DNA of 64,000 nucleotides, taken from the NCBI GenBank assembly GCA_002007465.1, contig LNAC01000038.1, positions 5,866,238-5,930,237 of the forward strand. Reading direction: 5' to 3'. The notes under the pieces are model-generated. The model made no database searches and was not told the DNA's origin. It worked only from the letters and a program-made list of their open reading frames with translations. Every line of letters begins with the position of its first letter. Position 1 is the stretch's first letter. This DNA comes from Ailurus styani (Eukaryota > Chordata > Mammalia > Carnivora > Ailuridae). The position numbers and the translations under genes were made by a program. This document shows, in pieces, positions 11,852 to 22,337 of this stretch.

Positions 11852-12039
11852 TGGGGCGCCTGGGTGACTCAGTCAGTTAAGTATCTTCCACTCAGGTCAT
11901 GATCCCTGGGTTCTGGCAGGGAGCACCAGGGGCTTCCTGCTCAGCGGGGAGCCTGCTTCTCTCTCTCTCTCTCTCTGTCTCTCCCTCTGACTATTCTCTT
12001 TCTCAAATAAGCAAATAAAATATTTTAAAAATTAAGAAG
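11852..12039 (+). mobile_element. CAN-SINE, older SINEC type
   Basis: GGGGCGCCTGGGTGACTCAG start, CAGTTAAG head, CT-rich middle and AAATAAAATATTTT tail. TSD AATGAAATGCAT / AATGAAACGCAT at 11840-11851 and 12040-12051. The head to body portion is shortened between TCTTCC and CAGGTCATGATC. Confidence 0.93.
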
Positions 12040-12151
12040 AATGAAACGCATATACATATAAGAGCCACAAAATATGAAGTGTGCAATTTTGGTGATTGTG
12101 CATAAGAGTTAAGTGCTGTTGTGTGTCTGCATTTAAAACCGGTGTTACACA

Positions 12152-12342
12152 GGGAGGTGGCTCAGGCGTTAAGCGTCCGCCTTTGGCTCAGGTCAAGATC
12201 CCAGGGTCCTGGAATCGAGCCCCACATGGGGCTCCCTGCTCAGTGGGAAGCCTACTTCTCCCTTTCCTACTCCTTCTGCTGGTGTTCCCTCTCTCGCCGT
12301 GTCTCTCTCTGTCAAATAAATAAATAAAATCTTTTAAAAAAA
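12152..12342 (+). mobile_element. CAN-SINE, slightly 5'-truncated
   Basis: Starts at GGGAGGTGGCTCAG, missing the usual GGCGCCTGG. Followed by GTTAAGCGTCCGCCTTTGG and an AAATAAATAAAATCTTTT tail. TSD TAAAACCGGTGTTACACA / TAAAACTGGTATTACACA at 12134-12151 and 12343-12360 has two differences. Confidence 0.94.
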
Positions 12343-12518
12343 TAAAACTGGTATTACACAATATAAGTATAATGATAAATGTCATTCTAATAAGTTAAAT
12401 TATTAATTTTTCATCATGTAGAACATTAAAGAAAAAAGAAAACACAATGATAAGTATATTGAAAAAGATACAAAAGAAAAAGAAAAGCTGTATCATTTCG
12501 TACATTTAAAGGCATGCT

Positions 12519-12555
12519 TTTCCTGCTTTTTTTTTTCTTTTCCTGCTTTTTTGAA
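12519..12555. repeat. Short duplicated TTTTCCTGCTTTTTT motif
   Basis: The word TTTTCCTGCTTTTTT occurs twice in close succession with a T-rich spacer. Low-complexity local duplication. Confidence 0.7.
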
Positions 12556-12616
12556 CAAGGGGTTGAATGTTTTCATTTTGCTCTAGGTTGCACAAATTAT
12601 GCAGGTGGTACTGAAT
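12548..12616 (-). mobile_element. Possible hAT-type MITE end
   Basis: TTGAACAAGGGG, ATTTTCATTTTGC and CACAAATTATGCAGG appear in the order expected for the terminal part of a mammalian hAT MITE that begins CAG on the other strand. The strand is assigned on that terminal CAG. It is a partial copy and the name is uncertain. Confidence 0.35.
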
Positions 12617-12654
12617 GCAGTAAAATGTAAAGATTAAAATATATTGTGATTAAG

Positions 12655-13065
12655 TGCTTTTCATTCAAGCAATGCAGGATTTAATATTCAATAATTAATT
12701 GTGGTAATTCACAACATGAAAGAACTTTTTAAAAACTTTCTATTATCTGAATATATGCAGAAAAATCATATTAAAGATGAAACTCTCAATTATTAATATA
12801 TCAGAAAGAGAACTTCCTTAACATGATTAAGTACATTTATGAGAAAAAAAGTACTAAAGCTAAAATTATATTTAATACTAAAGACTGAATGAATTCTTTT
12901 GCACTCAGGAACAAAACAAGGATTCGTGTTCTCATTGCTTTTATCCAATGTTGTATTGGAGAGCCCAACCAGTGAAATTAGATAAGAACCATGACTACAG
13001 GACATAAAGATGAGAAAGGACAGTGGAAAGAAAACCTTTCATTCACAAGTTTTTATAAATAATAT
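12655..13065 (+). mobile_element. Degenerate LINE-1 ORF2 fragment, reverse transcriptase region
   Basis: Follows the L1 reverse-transcriptase region in order: a TGCAGAAAAATCATATT block, GAACTTCCTTAACATGATTAA, AAGACTGAATGAATTCTTTT, CAGGAACAAAACAAGGATT, and TCCAATGTTGTATTGGAGA. It stops before the catalytic F/YADD motif. Full of frameshifts and clearly ancient. Confidence 0.8.
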
Positions 13066-13129
13066 ATTAATTTTGTAACCCATAGTATTGCTCATCTCAC
13101 TTCTTATTTCTAATAGAATTTTTATAAAA

Positions 13130-13480
13130 TCATCAGAAGTTTCTACATACCTGACCACTGATTTGAGATGATATTTTGTCATAGAGTAACATTCCACATG
13201 CATTTAAGTCAATTTCTGGACTTCCTATTTTATTCCATTGCTCATCAATTTAGTCATGTTGTAGTAATACATGTTTTTAAAATCTGATGCTTTAAGATAT
13301 ATTATAGTATTTGGCCAAATTGGTCACACCTCAGTTTCTTTTTACAAGGTTTTCATTGATATACTTATTTTTTCTAAGAAGTTTATGAGCAATAGGCCAG
13401 TCTTCCATCAGATTGCTTTATAGTTTTATATTATCCTAATAAAAACAACTGCTTTTATTCATTTATGTCAAATTGACTCA
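13130..13480 (-). mobile_element. Possible old L1 fragment, antisense
   Basis: TTTATTCCATTGCTCATCAAT and nearby text resemble the antisense of an old L1M 3' region (the TTCCATTGATC..GTAATACATG pattern). Highly diverged, so the call is tentative. Confidence 0.35.
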
Positions 13481-13738
13481 TTGGAATTTTTCATGGGACT
13501 ATGGCTACTAGCTCCCAAATAATTCAAAACAAGAGCTTAACTATCTTGAATGTTCCTAGGAAAATCTAAAACGTAATGTATAAAAGATGAATATTGTCAT
13601 TATTATAAATAAGTTTATATTTTTAATATACACTTTTCTAAAGTAAAATAAATGTTAAAGTAGTGGCATTTTGCTTTGTTTTTAGATATCTATATATATA
13701 CTATACAACATATATATGTACTGTTATATATGATGTTT

Positions 13739-13739
<1 letters not shown>

Positions 13740-13782
<43 letters not shown>
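13740..13782. repeat. (TG)n(TA)n compound microsatellite
   Basis: A short TG run followed by about 17 TA units. The surrounding 13690-13735 is also rich in TATATA. The 61-aa frame with a YIYIYI run is a translation of this repeat. Confidence 0.95.
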
Positions 13783-13786
<4 letters not shown>

Positions 13787-16128
13787 ACATCCCAAAAAAT
13801 CAGCATTTAGAAGAAATGGAAGGTCCTTTCCTATAAATATAAATTATTCAACAGCAAACAAATTATACTTTTGGTGTAATTGTCAGAGATTTACAGACTA
13901 TCCTAAATTTGAATATCATTTCTGAGTTAGATCTTAAGGACAAAAGAATACCTATGAATAATGAGAAACAAACCTGCATACATGAATTATGGCTTAAACC
14001 TTGTCATGTTAATAAAGGGTGACAGGAGCATATTATGCTGCTAGATGAAGTTTCAGTCTTTATTACATGATTTGATTTCATTGAGATCCATGGAGATAAA
14101 CTGAAATCTTTAGTGACAGTCCATTTTTTTAAATCATCTCCTCCTCAGAAACAGATAAAAAAAAGTAGACATATAGTTTATTATACTTGGCACCCTAATA
14201 AAAATTCTGAATATTTGCACAATTGAATCAGTCCACAGTTTCTTATCTATCAAAATTAGCAATTCATATACCTAGATAAACAAAACTTCTAACAAATACA
14301 TAAATATCCTTTTAGTTATGAAGGATATGAGCATGACATTGAAAAGTAAGTAGAACAAATATTTTAATGTGTCCTGCCTCCAGCACAATGGAGTTAATAT
14401 TCTGTCAATATGTCCATTTTACTGTACTTATAATTCAGCTGGAAAAAAACATTCAAGCAAAAGCATATTAGTCATATTATTTCCCTGCTTTTAACAGGCA
14501 ACCTTTTATGTTATTTCAACTATTTACAATTTAGTATATATTTAATTCATGTTCATACCTAGAAATATTCTCTGTGTCTCCAGAAAAAAACATGGTTGAC
14601 AGTTTAGAAAAACTCTGCTTTCAGAGAAATATTTCATTTTCAATACTAATTTTTTTTAATTTACTGTATCAGGGCAGACTGCCCTTCCTCAAATTTATGC
14701 ACCATATTTTGCTGAGCATAATAATGAGTTACAGAATATGCATTATAAATAGAATAAATTGGCTCCATAAGCAAATATTCTGCTTCCATATCCTCATAAA
14801 ATTCAAAACCTGCTTCACTCCTTTCTACCCTATCATGTACAACCCAGATATTCAACAGTGTGACTTTTCTCTTCCAGTAATTCATTGATTTTTAAATTCT
14901 TCATGATGTTACTGGTTTCCTTGGGAAAATATTCCATTTTGACTCTGATGACATATGGTAAATTATAATATTGATCAAAATCAGTTTTTCATGACTAGAT
15001 TTTGGTAAAGTTAACCAGGGTGTTAACCAGGAAAAAAAGAGGCATAGTCTTTCTTAGTGGAAGTGAGGAGCTGGTGATGTGAGCAGACACCAGGGTGATC
15101 TCCCACATCCTAGCACTTCAGGTGCCATGCACATGTTAGTAGCGAGGCCAATCTCTTTACTGATTTTCCTACTTTGCTACAAGTCAAATAGAACATGTAA
15201 AAAAAAGTTTCCATAATTTATTTCCAAGGTACAACTCACATCCTTTCTGTTTTTATACATGTGTGATTGGTGTTTCAAACAAAAAATTGCAAGCATCAAC
15301 AGTTTCTTGCTTCATCACATCTCCTGTGTCCATTCTTTCATTTTTCTGAGGTTTTTATCTAGTATTGAGAAGGAATTTTTAAAATATTTAACTGATAAAT
15401 TTATGTTTTGTTTTAATGTTTTGTGGTATTTATAGTGTAAAAATAGCTTTAGTACAACTATAAACTTCATCAACTTCAGACCTGATAGGGAGCTAATACA
15501 AACAGATCTTGACCTGTGATTCATCCATTTTCTACTTAAGTACTCAGGGGTATGATATACATATCCCTGCTGGGCAGCCAGCATCCATTAAAAGGGACTA
15601 AAAGTTGTAAAACATTCATGAAATGCAAAAGGGTCCTTATAGGACCCAAATCAGACAATATCTTTGGCATCTTGAACTCTTCATTGGATTGAAGGTCAGG
15701 CAAGCATGGACCAATGCTACTGAGATATGTCTTTGTGTGACTAGTCCTCTGCTAATAATGAGCTATATCCTCAACAACTACAAAAGAACTTACATATAAT
15801 AACCATTCTTTGGTTATGCTGAAAATCAACAACTAAGCTCTCTGCGTCATTTTATTTTTCATCCATTTTGTGACTGAATACTATAATTTGGTAAAAGAAA
15901 TTAATTTGGTGCCTAGAACATTTCTGGTACTCTTGCATGAGTTTTTTCTTGTCTTCTTTTTCAAAAATTATTTTTTATAGGCTGCAGTATAGTGCAAAGC
16001 ATATTCAATTTTTCTTATGTAAACAAGATTTGGCTACAAATGGTGGCATAAATAACACTTAAAGTATGTTTTATTTACCCTCAGTGTCAGATTATATTCC
16101 AAAAATGGTCACATTTCCAGTTTTCTAT
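13783..16128. other. Unclassified A+T-rich sequence
   Basis: No repeat family recognised. The opposite-strand frames of 104 aa (14574-14888, +) and 74 aa (14661-14885, -) overlap. The minus one has a more protein-like composition but matches nothing I know. The 89-aa minus frame at 15315-15584 is unremarkable. Confidence 0.4.
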
Positions 16129-16607
16129 GTTCTTATATAGAATTTTGACACTCTACTACTTAATGGGAGAAGATATGTACCTTTCTATTGAACTATGGCA
16201 GGAGTGATAAAATATGATTATCGAGGCCAAAAGACAATATAGCTTCTCCTGGTTCTCTCTCAGAATGCTCATTTTTGGAACCAAATCATCATGCTGTGAG
16301 GAAGCCAAACAGCTACATGGAAATGTTCTTTCTGACAGCCCTTTGGTGAGGCCCCAGCCAAGAGCCANGTTCTTATATAGAACTTTGACACTCTACTACT
16401 TAATGGGAGAAGATATGTACCTTTCTATTGAACTATGGCAGGAGTGATAAAATATGATTATCGAGGCCAAAAGACAATATAGCTTCTCCTGGTTCTCTCT
16501 CAGAATGCTCATTTTTGGAACCAAATCATCATGCTGTGAGGAAGCCAAACAGCTACATGGAAATGTTCTTTCTGACAGCCCTTTGGTGAGGCCCCAGCCA
16601 AGAGCCA
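16129..16607. repeat. Direct duplication of 239 bp around one N
   Basis: Copy 1 is 16129-16367 and copy 2 is 16369-16607, with a single N at 16368. I find one difference (T at 16143, C at 16383). The pattern is what an unmerged contig overlap leaves when two contigs are joined by a placeholder N. It creates the duplicated open frames at 16214 and 16454. A real tandem duplication is less likely. Confidence 0.93.
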
Positions 16608-16790
16608 ACGCCAAACCATCAGACATGTGGGTAAGTGAGCCTTCAAATAACTCTGTATCCCTACTGTCTTCTGAATAACTCCAGGTGATGCTATGTGGAT
16701 AGAGCAGGTCCTTTTCTTCACCAATAACCACCAAAGTTGTAGATCCATGAGTTAAGAAAAGATTATTATTGGCTTAAGACATTACATCTT
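16192..16790 (+). mobile_element. ERVL-MaLR solo LTR remnant (MLT1-like), contains the duplication
   Basis: Text such as CATGCTGTGAGGAAGCC, AGGCCCCAGCCAAGAGCC, CATCAGACATGTGGGTAAGTG and GAGCCTTCAAATAACTC follows the order of MLT1-family LTRs. No retroviral coding sequence flanks it. The duplicated segment lies in its first half, so its apparent length is inflated by about 240 bp. LTR ends are not resolved. Confidence 0.6.
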
Positions 16791-17544
16791 ATGGTGATTT
16801 GTATAAAGAGGTAAGTAATATACATAAGTAACATTTCCATAGTCTGTGTGGTTCACACCCTTCTATTTATGCTCAGGGAGAGGGTTTAGATAGCACATAC
16901 TTTACTGAAGTCGACTGTATTGTTATTGCAATTTTTTGGTTGTTTTGCTTCATTCTATAGTTCTTCCTCTTTTTACCACTCCTATAGACAAAAAAGTGAC
17001 CAAAATTTCTGTTCATCTTTGAACAAACACTACCAGGGCTGTTATTCTTTTTTCTTATGTGGTAAGTCTGAATACTAAAAAAAAATTCTTAAGAATGAGG
17101 ATGAAAATAATGTTCAATGAAATTCTTTATTAGGCTTTTAACTATTAGTTTAATTTGAAAAGAAATTTTAAAAAAATTAGAGTTTGGTAGTGGAAGAATA
17201 TTTAAGTAGCATGTCTTCATGCTCCTTGGGAAGTAGCAAACCATGACACAAAACACTAGTTATGTAACATGATATAATTCCTTACATTTTTGTCTGTTAC
17301 AATCCATTTTTACAGCATTTGTTTATCCCAACATTGAGACAGCATTTAGATATATTCCTGATAGAGAATATAATCCAATATTCATGATAACTCTCAGTTT
17401 TAATGTTTTTCTATATTGATTTCTCTTGGGAGTCTCAGTCTATTTGCAAATATGGCTTATGACCACCAGCTTTAATGTTTCACAAATTTCAAGATAGTCA
17501 TAGAGTTTTACTCCCTTTCGTTTTATACAATTTAACCCTCATCA
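16791..17544. other. Unclassified A+T-rich sequence
   Basis: No gene or repeat recognised between the MLT1-like LTR and the hAT MITE. Confidence 0.5.
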
Positions 17545-17552
17545 TCTACCAG

Positions 17553-17777
17553 TATAGCACTTGGCAAACTTTATCCGTAAAGGGTCAGATAGGGTCAATA
17601 CTTTCAGCTTTGTAGGCCATATGTCTCTGTTGCAATGACTCAATTCTACTATTAAAACACAAAAGCATCCATAGACAATACAAAAACTAATGATCAGGCT
17701 GTGCTCCAGTAAAATATTTTTAACAAAAAACAGGTGGCAGACTGGATTTGGTCCACGGACAGTAGTTTGCCAAACCC
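17553..17777 (-). mobile_element. hAT-Charlie MITE with 8-bp TSD
   Basis: Terminal inverted sequences CTTGGCAAACTTTATCC (left) and AGTAGTTTGCCAAACCC (right), with the internal text GGGTCAGATAGGGTCAATA and TTTGTAGGCCATATG. An apparent 8-bp duplication TCTACCAG / TCTACTAG lies at 17545-17552 and 17778-17785, the length expected for hAT elements. I take it to be of the MER1/Charlie group (GGTCGGCAAACT ends). The strand is nominal. Non-autonomous, with no transposase. Confidence 0.82.
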
Positions 17778-18027
17778 TCTACTAGAGTGGAGACATTATA
17801 GCAATGTTTCTTTTTAATATTTGGCATCTTCACAAAGCCCATTTTTATTTATTATCTAAGCATTCTTCTTTATACAAAATGGTTAAAAGTAAATATGTTA
17901 ATACATATATTTTAAAAGATTTTAACAAGATAGAAATTACATATTTTAAAGTTTAGCAAGTAACACAAATATGCTTTTAGCTTGTAACAATATTTTAAAA
18001 CTTTGGGACTTAAAAAAAAAATAGCTT

Positions 18028-18221
18028 GGGCGCCTGGCTGGCTCAGTGGGTTAAAGCCTCTGCTTTCAGCTCAGGTCATAATCTCAGTGTCCTGGGATCA
18101 AGGCCCGCATCGGGCTCTCTGCTCATCAGGGAGCCTGCTTCCTCCTCTCCCTGTCTCTCTGCCTGCCTCTCTGTCTACTTGTAATCTCTCTCTCTCTGTC
18201 AAATAAATAAATAAAATCTTT
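18028..18221 (+). mobile_element. CAN-SINE (mustelid-type)
   Basis: GGGCGCCTGGCTGGCTCAG start and GTTAAAGCC head, complete with the AAATAAATAAAATCTTT tail. TSD A(9)TAGCTTG is perfect at about 18013-18028 and 18222-18237. Confidence 0.96.
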
Positions 18222-18237
18222 AAAAAAAAATAGCTTG

Positions 18238-18819
18238 ATGATGATAATTTGAATATTACCCCACGAGTGATCTAATGAAAGTCATTTAAAACAAACACCT
18301 GGATTAATTAGAGAGAAAATAGTAACTTCTTTTGGAAGGCACCAAAAAAATGTTTTTTTGAGTTATGTTGTAAATTAAAAAAAATAATTTTGGAATTGAA
18401 GACATAGGGAAGCACACCCTTACTTTTTAGTCTACAAATAAATAGTAAGATAAAGTTCAAAATAAATTTAATGATATTCAAAATGTATTTTGTTACTCTA
18501 AATAAAAGAGTTATTTATTTCTTGTCTTGTCATTATTTCTTGTCTTAAAATAAAGTTCAAATTCACAATTAAGTGATAACTATAATACATTTTTAATTAA
18601 TCTAGTTAAAAAATATTCCTGGCTCACTCTTTTAGGCACCACACATAACATAAGGAACCAATAAATCAAAAATATTTATTTTATGAAGCTTATATTTGAT
18701 TAGGGAATACACATAAAAATAAAGATATATATGACGTGGGGATGATTATAAAACATAAATCAAACAGGATAAGCATTTGAAGATTAGAGGTAACAGAGGA
18801 TATGGTTGTAGTTCTAAGA
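18238..18819. other. A+T-rich sequence, nothing recognised
   Basis: Contains a few repeated words (TTATTTCTTGTCTT near 18512-18545, AAAGTTCAAA twice) but no element that I can name. Confidence 0.5.
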
Positions 18820-19130
18820 ATCATGAAGAAAGTTTCATTTGGCAAATGACCAAAGAAAAAATTGTTACCTGATATGGTTATATGGGAGGAAAGATTTACA
18901 GGCAGAAGGTATAACAGTTGTAAATGCACTAGCAGGAGTTTGCCGGATGTATTTTTGGAATACTTGGGATGCCTGTCTGGAAGACCAGAGTGGAGAGAGA
19001 AATGAAGTTGTAGCAAGTTCATAAAGGTAAAGGGGGATCAGATCCTATGGGAAAGGATGGCAGGCCTTTCAAAGGACTTTGGTATTTACTTTGAATTTGG
19101 AAGATATTGGAGAGTTTTGGGCTGAAATTC
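18820..19130 (+). mobile_element. Old mammalian interspersed repeat, family unassigned
   Basis: AGGCAGAAGGTATAACAG, AATGCACTAGCAGGAG, AGGCCTTTCAAAGGACTTTG and GGAGAGTTTTGGGCTGAAAT follow the order of a repeat common in mammalian genomes (AGGCAGAGGGAACAGCA..AGTGCAAAGGCC..GGAGGGTTTTGAGCAG). I cannot name the family. The 61-aa and 110-aa frames are by-products. Confidence 0.4.
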
Positions 19131-19154
19131 ACATGAACTGAATTTTTTTTTTTT

Positions 19155-19155
19155 N
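19155..19155. other. Single N between a T-run and an A-run
   Basis: An ambiguous base lies in T(12)N TTT A(10). This probably marks an unresolved homopolymer or a contig join, as at 16368. Confidence 0.85.
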
Positions 19156-19180
19156 TTTAAAAAAAAAAATAAAAAAGAAA

Positions 19181-19378
19181 GGAAACTAAGAAAATAATTC
19201 CATTCACAATAGCATCAAAAAGAATAAAGTACCAGGTGTTATACGTGACTAATGAATCGTTGAACACTACATCAAAAACTGATGATGTTGGCTAACTAAT
19301 ATGGGCTAATATTGGCTAACTAACTATGCTAAACTATTATGTTGGCTAACTGAACATAACAATAATAAAAAAAAAAAA
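19181..19378 (+). mobile_element. Internally deleted carnivore LINE-1: ORF2 piece fused to 3' end
   Basis: ATTCCATTCACAATAGCATC and AAAAGAATAAAGTACC come from the middle of L1 ORF2. They run directly into GGTGTTATACGTGACTAAT and ACACTACATCAAAAACTGAT of the carnivore L1 3' end. A (A)12 tail at about 19367-19378 closes the copy. Roughly two kilobases or more of L1 between the two points are absent. The end also carries a local GTTGGCTAACT repetition not expected in the usual 3' end. Confidence 0.8.
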
Positions 19379-19459
19379 GATTAACTGATAAAAGCAACTT
19401 AAAACAGGGAGCACAGAATTTGCTCTTAGTAGTTGTTTCATTGTGGCTGTTAGGTTTCC

Positions 19460-19931
19460 TGGAGGATATCATGTTAAGTGAGATAAGCTAGTCACAATAG
19501 GACAAATACTGTATGATTCCACTTACCTGGGGCATTTAAAGTAGTCAAATTCACAGAAGTGGAGAATAGAATGGAGGCTGCCAGGAGCTTGGAAAAGGTG
19601 GCAGTGGGGGAGTCAATGGTCAAAGGGTACAAAGTTTCATTTATCCAAGACAGGGACATTCAAGGAGATCTACTGTACAGCGTGGTATCTGGTGTGAACA
19701 ATGCTGAACTGTATACAAATTGTATAAAATTTGCTAAGAGGGTAGATATTACTTTAAATGTTCTTATCCCATACGAAATAATAATAATAGTGGGGGGAAA
19801 CTTTGGGAGTTGATAGATATGTCCATGCCCCTGAAAATGGTGATAGTTTTGTGGGTGTATACTTTCATTAAACTCACCCAGTTGAGTCTTTTCACATGCC
19901 AGTTATACCTCAATAAAGTGGTTTTAAAAAA
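19460..19931 (+). mobile_element. Old LINE-1 3' end (L1M)
   Basis: GTGAGATAAGCTAGTCACAA, ACAAATACTGTATGATTCC, AATAGAATGGAGGCTGCCAG, and CAGTTATACCTCAATAAAGTG are the standard order of an L1MB/L1MC-type ORF2 end plus 3'UTR. 5'-truncated and diverged. The 84-aa frame at 19559 is inside it. Confidence 0.85.
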
Positions 19932-20154
19932 GACATTAATAGAAAACATGATGAATCCAAATAAGTTCCATACTTACTATATAGTATTATACTAAGAATG
20001 ATTTCTGATATTTGATAAATGTTTCATGGTTCTGTAAAATGTTAACATGCAGGAAAGCTCTATAAAATGTTTTCAGGAACTCTATACCGGTTTTGTAATT
20101 TTATGAGTCTAACATAATCTCAATTTTTAAGTGACTATTAAAAAAGATAAACTG

Positions 20155-20352
20155 GGGCGCCTGGGTGGCTCAGTGGGTTAAAGCCTCTGCTTTCGGCTCA
20201 GGTCATGATCTCGGAGTCCTGGGATCAAGGCCCGCATCGGGCTCCCTGCTCAGCAAGGAGCCTGCTTCCCCCTCTCTCTCTCTGCCTGCCTCTCTGCCTC
20301 CTTGTGATCTCCCTCCCTCTGTGAAATAAATAAATAAAATCTTTAAAAAAAT
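20155..20352 (+). mobile_element. CAN-SINE (mustelid-type)
   Basis: GGGGCGCCTGGGTGGCTCAG start, GTTAAAGCC head and complete tail. TSD AAAAGATAAACTG is perfect at 20142-20154 and 20353-20365. Confidence 0.97.
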
Positions 20353-20365
20353 AAAAGATAAACTG

Positions 20366-21606
20366 CATTAAAGGTGTGCCTTTTATGAAGAGATGGGTCT
20401 GGTGATTTAAATAATTGTTCATGTTCATTTCTTCATGATTCCTGTACCAAAAAAATATACATTATTTGAATATAAATTTGCAATACTAACTTTGATGGTG
20501 GATAGTAAAATAGGCACAAAAAGTCCTACCTAGATTTTAAGATATTCTTCATTAATCTAGTAAAATACCAAAAGATATAAAAGTTTTACAACTCTTTTAT
20601 TTTTATTAACATCTGAAATTAAACTTTGCCAAGTTGGGGAGCACTATATTATTTGATATTCAGAAAATAATTTTTAGCAAAATATTATTTTAAAAACCTA
20701 TTTGACTCTTATGAAGAGGAATGTGAGTGTAGCTCGAATATAAATATTACCAGTGCATACTAAAAAGGCAATCAATATGTAGGTACTAATACAGGATAAA
20801 TTATATATAATATCATAAATATTAATAGACATTAGTAGATATATAAATTGAATGGTAGGAAATTATATATAATATACACAATATAATAAATATTTAAAGT
20901 ATATAATTATTTTGGCTATATCTCCTACTTGTTAGTTTTTTAATTCTCCATGTAAGACTCAAATAGTCTTTAAAGCTGAATTCCACACTTAATTTCAAGT
21001 GGCCTGAGTCTTCAGATAACAATACAGATGATGCGGTATCAGGATTTTTCCATTTTAGAAACATTGCAGATATTACCAGGGGGGAAATCCTCAAGCTTGT
21101 TCAAATGTATTCAATCCATCAACCATTACCCATAAAAACTGTGTCAAGTCATTACTCAGTCTCACTGATTTCAATTATCCTCAGGTGCTGAATGCAGAAT
21201 TGATTCTCTATTTCATCTACCTTTCTTGTCACTTTTGTTATTTTTGCTCAGCATCATAGTTTAAACTATGCATTCTCTTCAACATTCAGTTTTCTTGCAA
21301 ATCCTTCTACCCTACATTTTATATTTTCAAAGGTTCTGCAAACATTTTTGGCATGGTTTGAATAAAGTGGAATATACACACTAAATTTATTTTTATCTAT
21401 TTTCACTATGTTTATGCAGTGAGAAGCACCACTGAGCACAGCTTATACAAACAAGAAATATATAATTGAACATAAATATTTTCAAAGATCCACAAAAGTT
21501 TTGTGGATGGAGCCTATACATTACTGTTTTTTAACGGCTCCCTGGACGACTCTTCTGTGCAGCTAGGATTGGGTCCAGCGGTGTTACATATATACTTTGA
21601 CATGTG
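20366..21606. other. A+T-rich sequence, nothing recognised
   Basis: 20780-20910 is a TATATAA-rich tract. No gene or named repeat seen. The 66-aa minus frame at 20894-21094 has no domain. Confidence 0.5.
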
Positions 21607-22062
21607 TCAGCAGTTCTCAAACTTTTTGGTCTCAAGAGTCCTTTGAATTCATAAAAATTATTGAGAGCCCCAAAGTGCTTTCATTTGGATGAGTTATATA
21701 AATCAGTATTTACTGTACTAGAAATTAAAACTGAGAAAACTTAAAGCTATTTGTTCAGTTTAAAATTGCAGTAATAAACGCACTGTATGCTAACAAAACA
21801 GCATTTTAAGAAAAATAGCCATAATTTACAATCCAATAAAAATAATTAGGAAAATAGGCTCATTTTACACATTTTTTTCTTATCTCCTTAATGACTGATA
21901 ATTAGAAGACAGCTGGATTCTGGTATCTGCTTCCTTATTTAATCTATTGGGATATTGATGTCATGTAGCCACTAGTAAACTCCACTATACACTCTTTAGT
22001 AAATGAGAAAGAAATGGCAAATATTATCTTATTTTTAGGGAGATAATTTTGATCCTACACAT
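21607..22062 (+). mobile_element. hAT-Charlie element, left end retained
   Basis: CAGCAGTTCTCAAACTTTTT then GGTCTCAAGAGTCCTTTGAA, AAAATTATTGAGAGCCCC, TTAGAAGACAGCTGGATTC, and AAACTCCACTATACACTC follow a hAT-Charlie non-autonomous consensus in order. The right terminal repeat (ACTTTGAGAACC-type) is not present, so the copy is truncated. Strand is nominal. Confidence 0.75.
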
Positions 22063-22337
22063 AGTTGGTAGGTAAATGTATAAAGTGTTGCCAGAACATG
22101 TCAAATAGTATTTGAACAAATATGCTCACGTTATTATTGTGATTAGCTGCCAGCATGGTTCTTGAAAAGTACAACATTTTTAGAGATATATTTATTGTAT
22201 AAATAGAGAAAACTCCATTCCTTACTATTTTATATATGTATAAGTCCCAGTAACTTTTAACTAAAAAATAATTTTAATTCACATTTTAAAGAACAAAAAA
22301 GCCAAAGGATCTATACTCAGAAAACTATGGAACACTC

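Noticed and set aside
13740..13782. TA-rich tract considered as a replication or promoter element
   Set aside because: It is an ordinary compound (TG)n(TA)n microsatellite.
14574..14888. 104-aa plus-strand frame
   Set aside because: No recognisable domain, no coding context, and composition typical of A+T-rich chance frames. It also overlaps a frame on the other strand.
16214..16678. Two near-identical frames suggesting a tandem gene duplication
   Set aside because: They arise from the 239-bp duplication around the N and lie inside an MLT1-like LTR.
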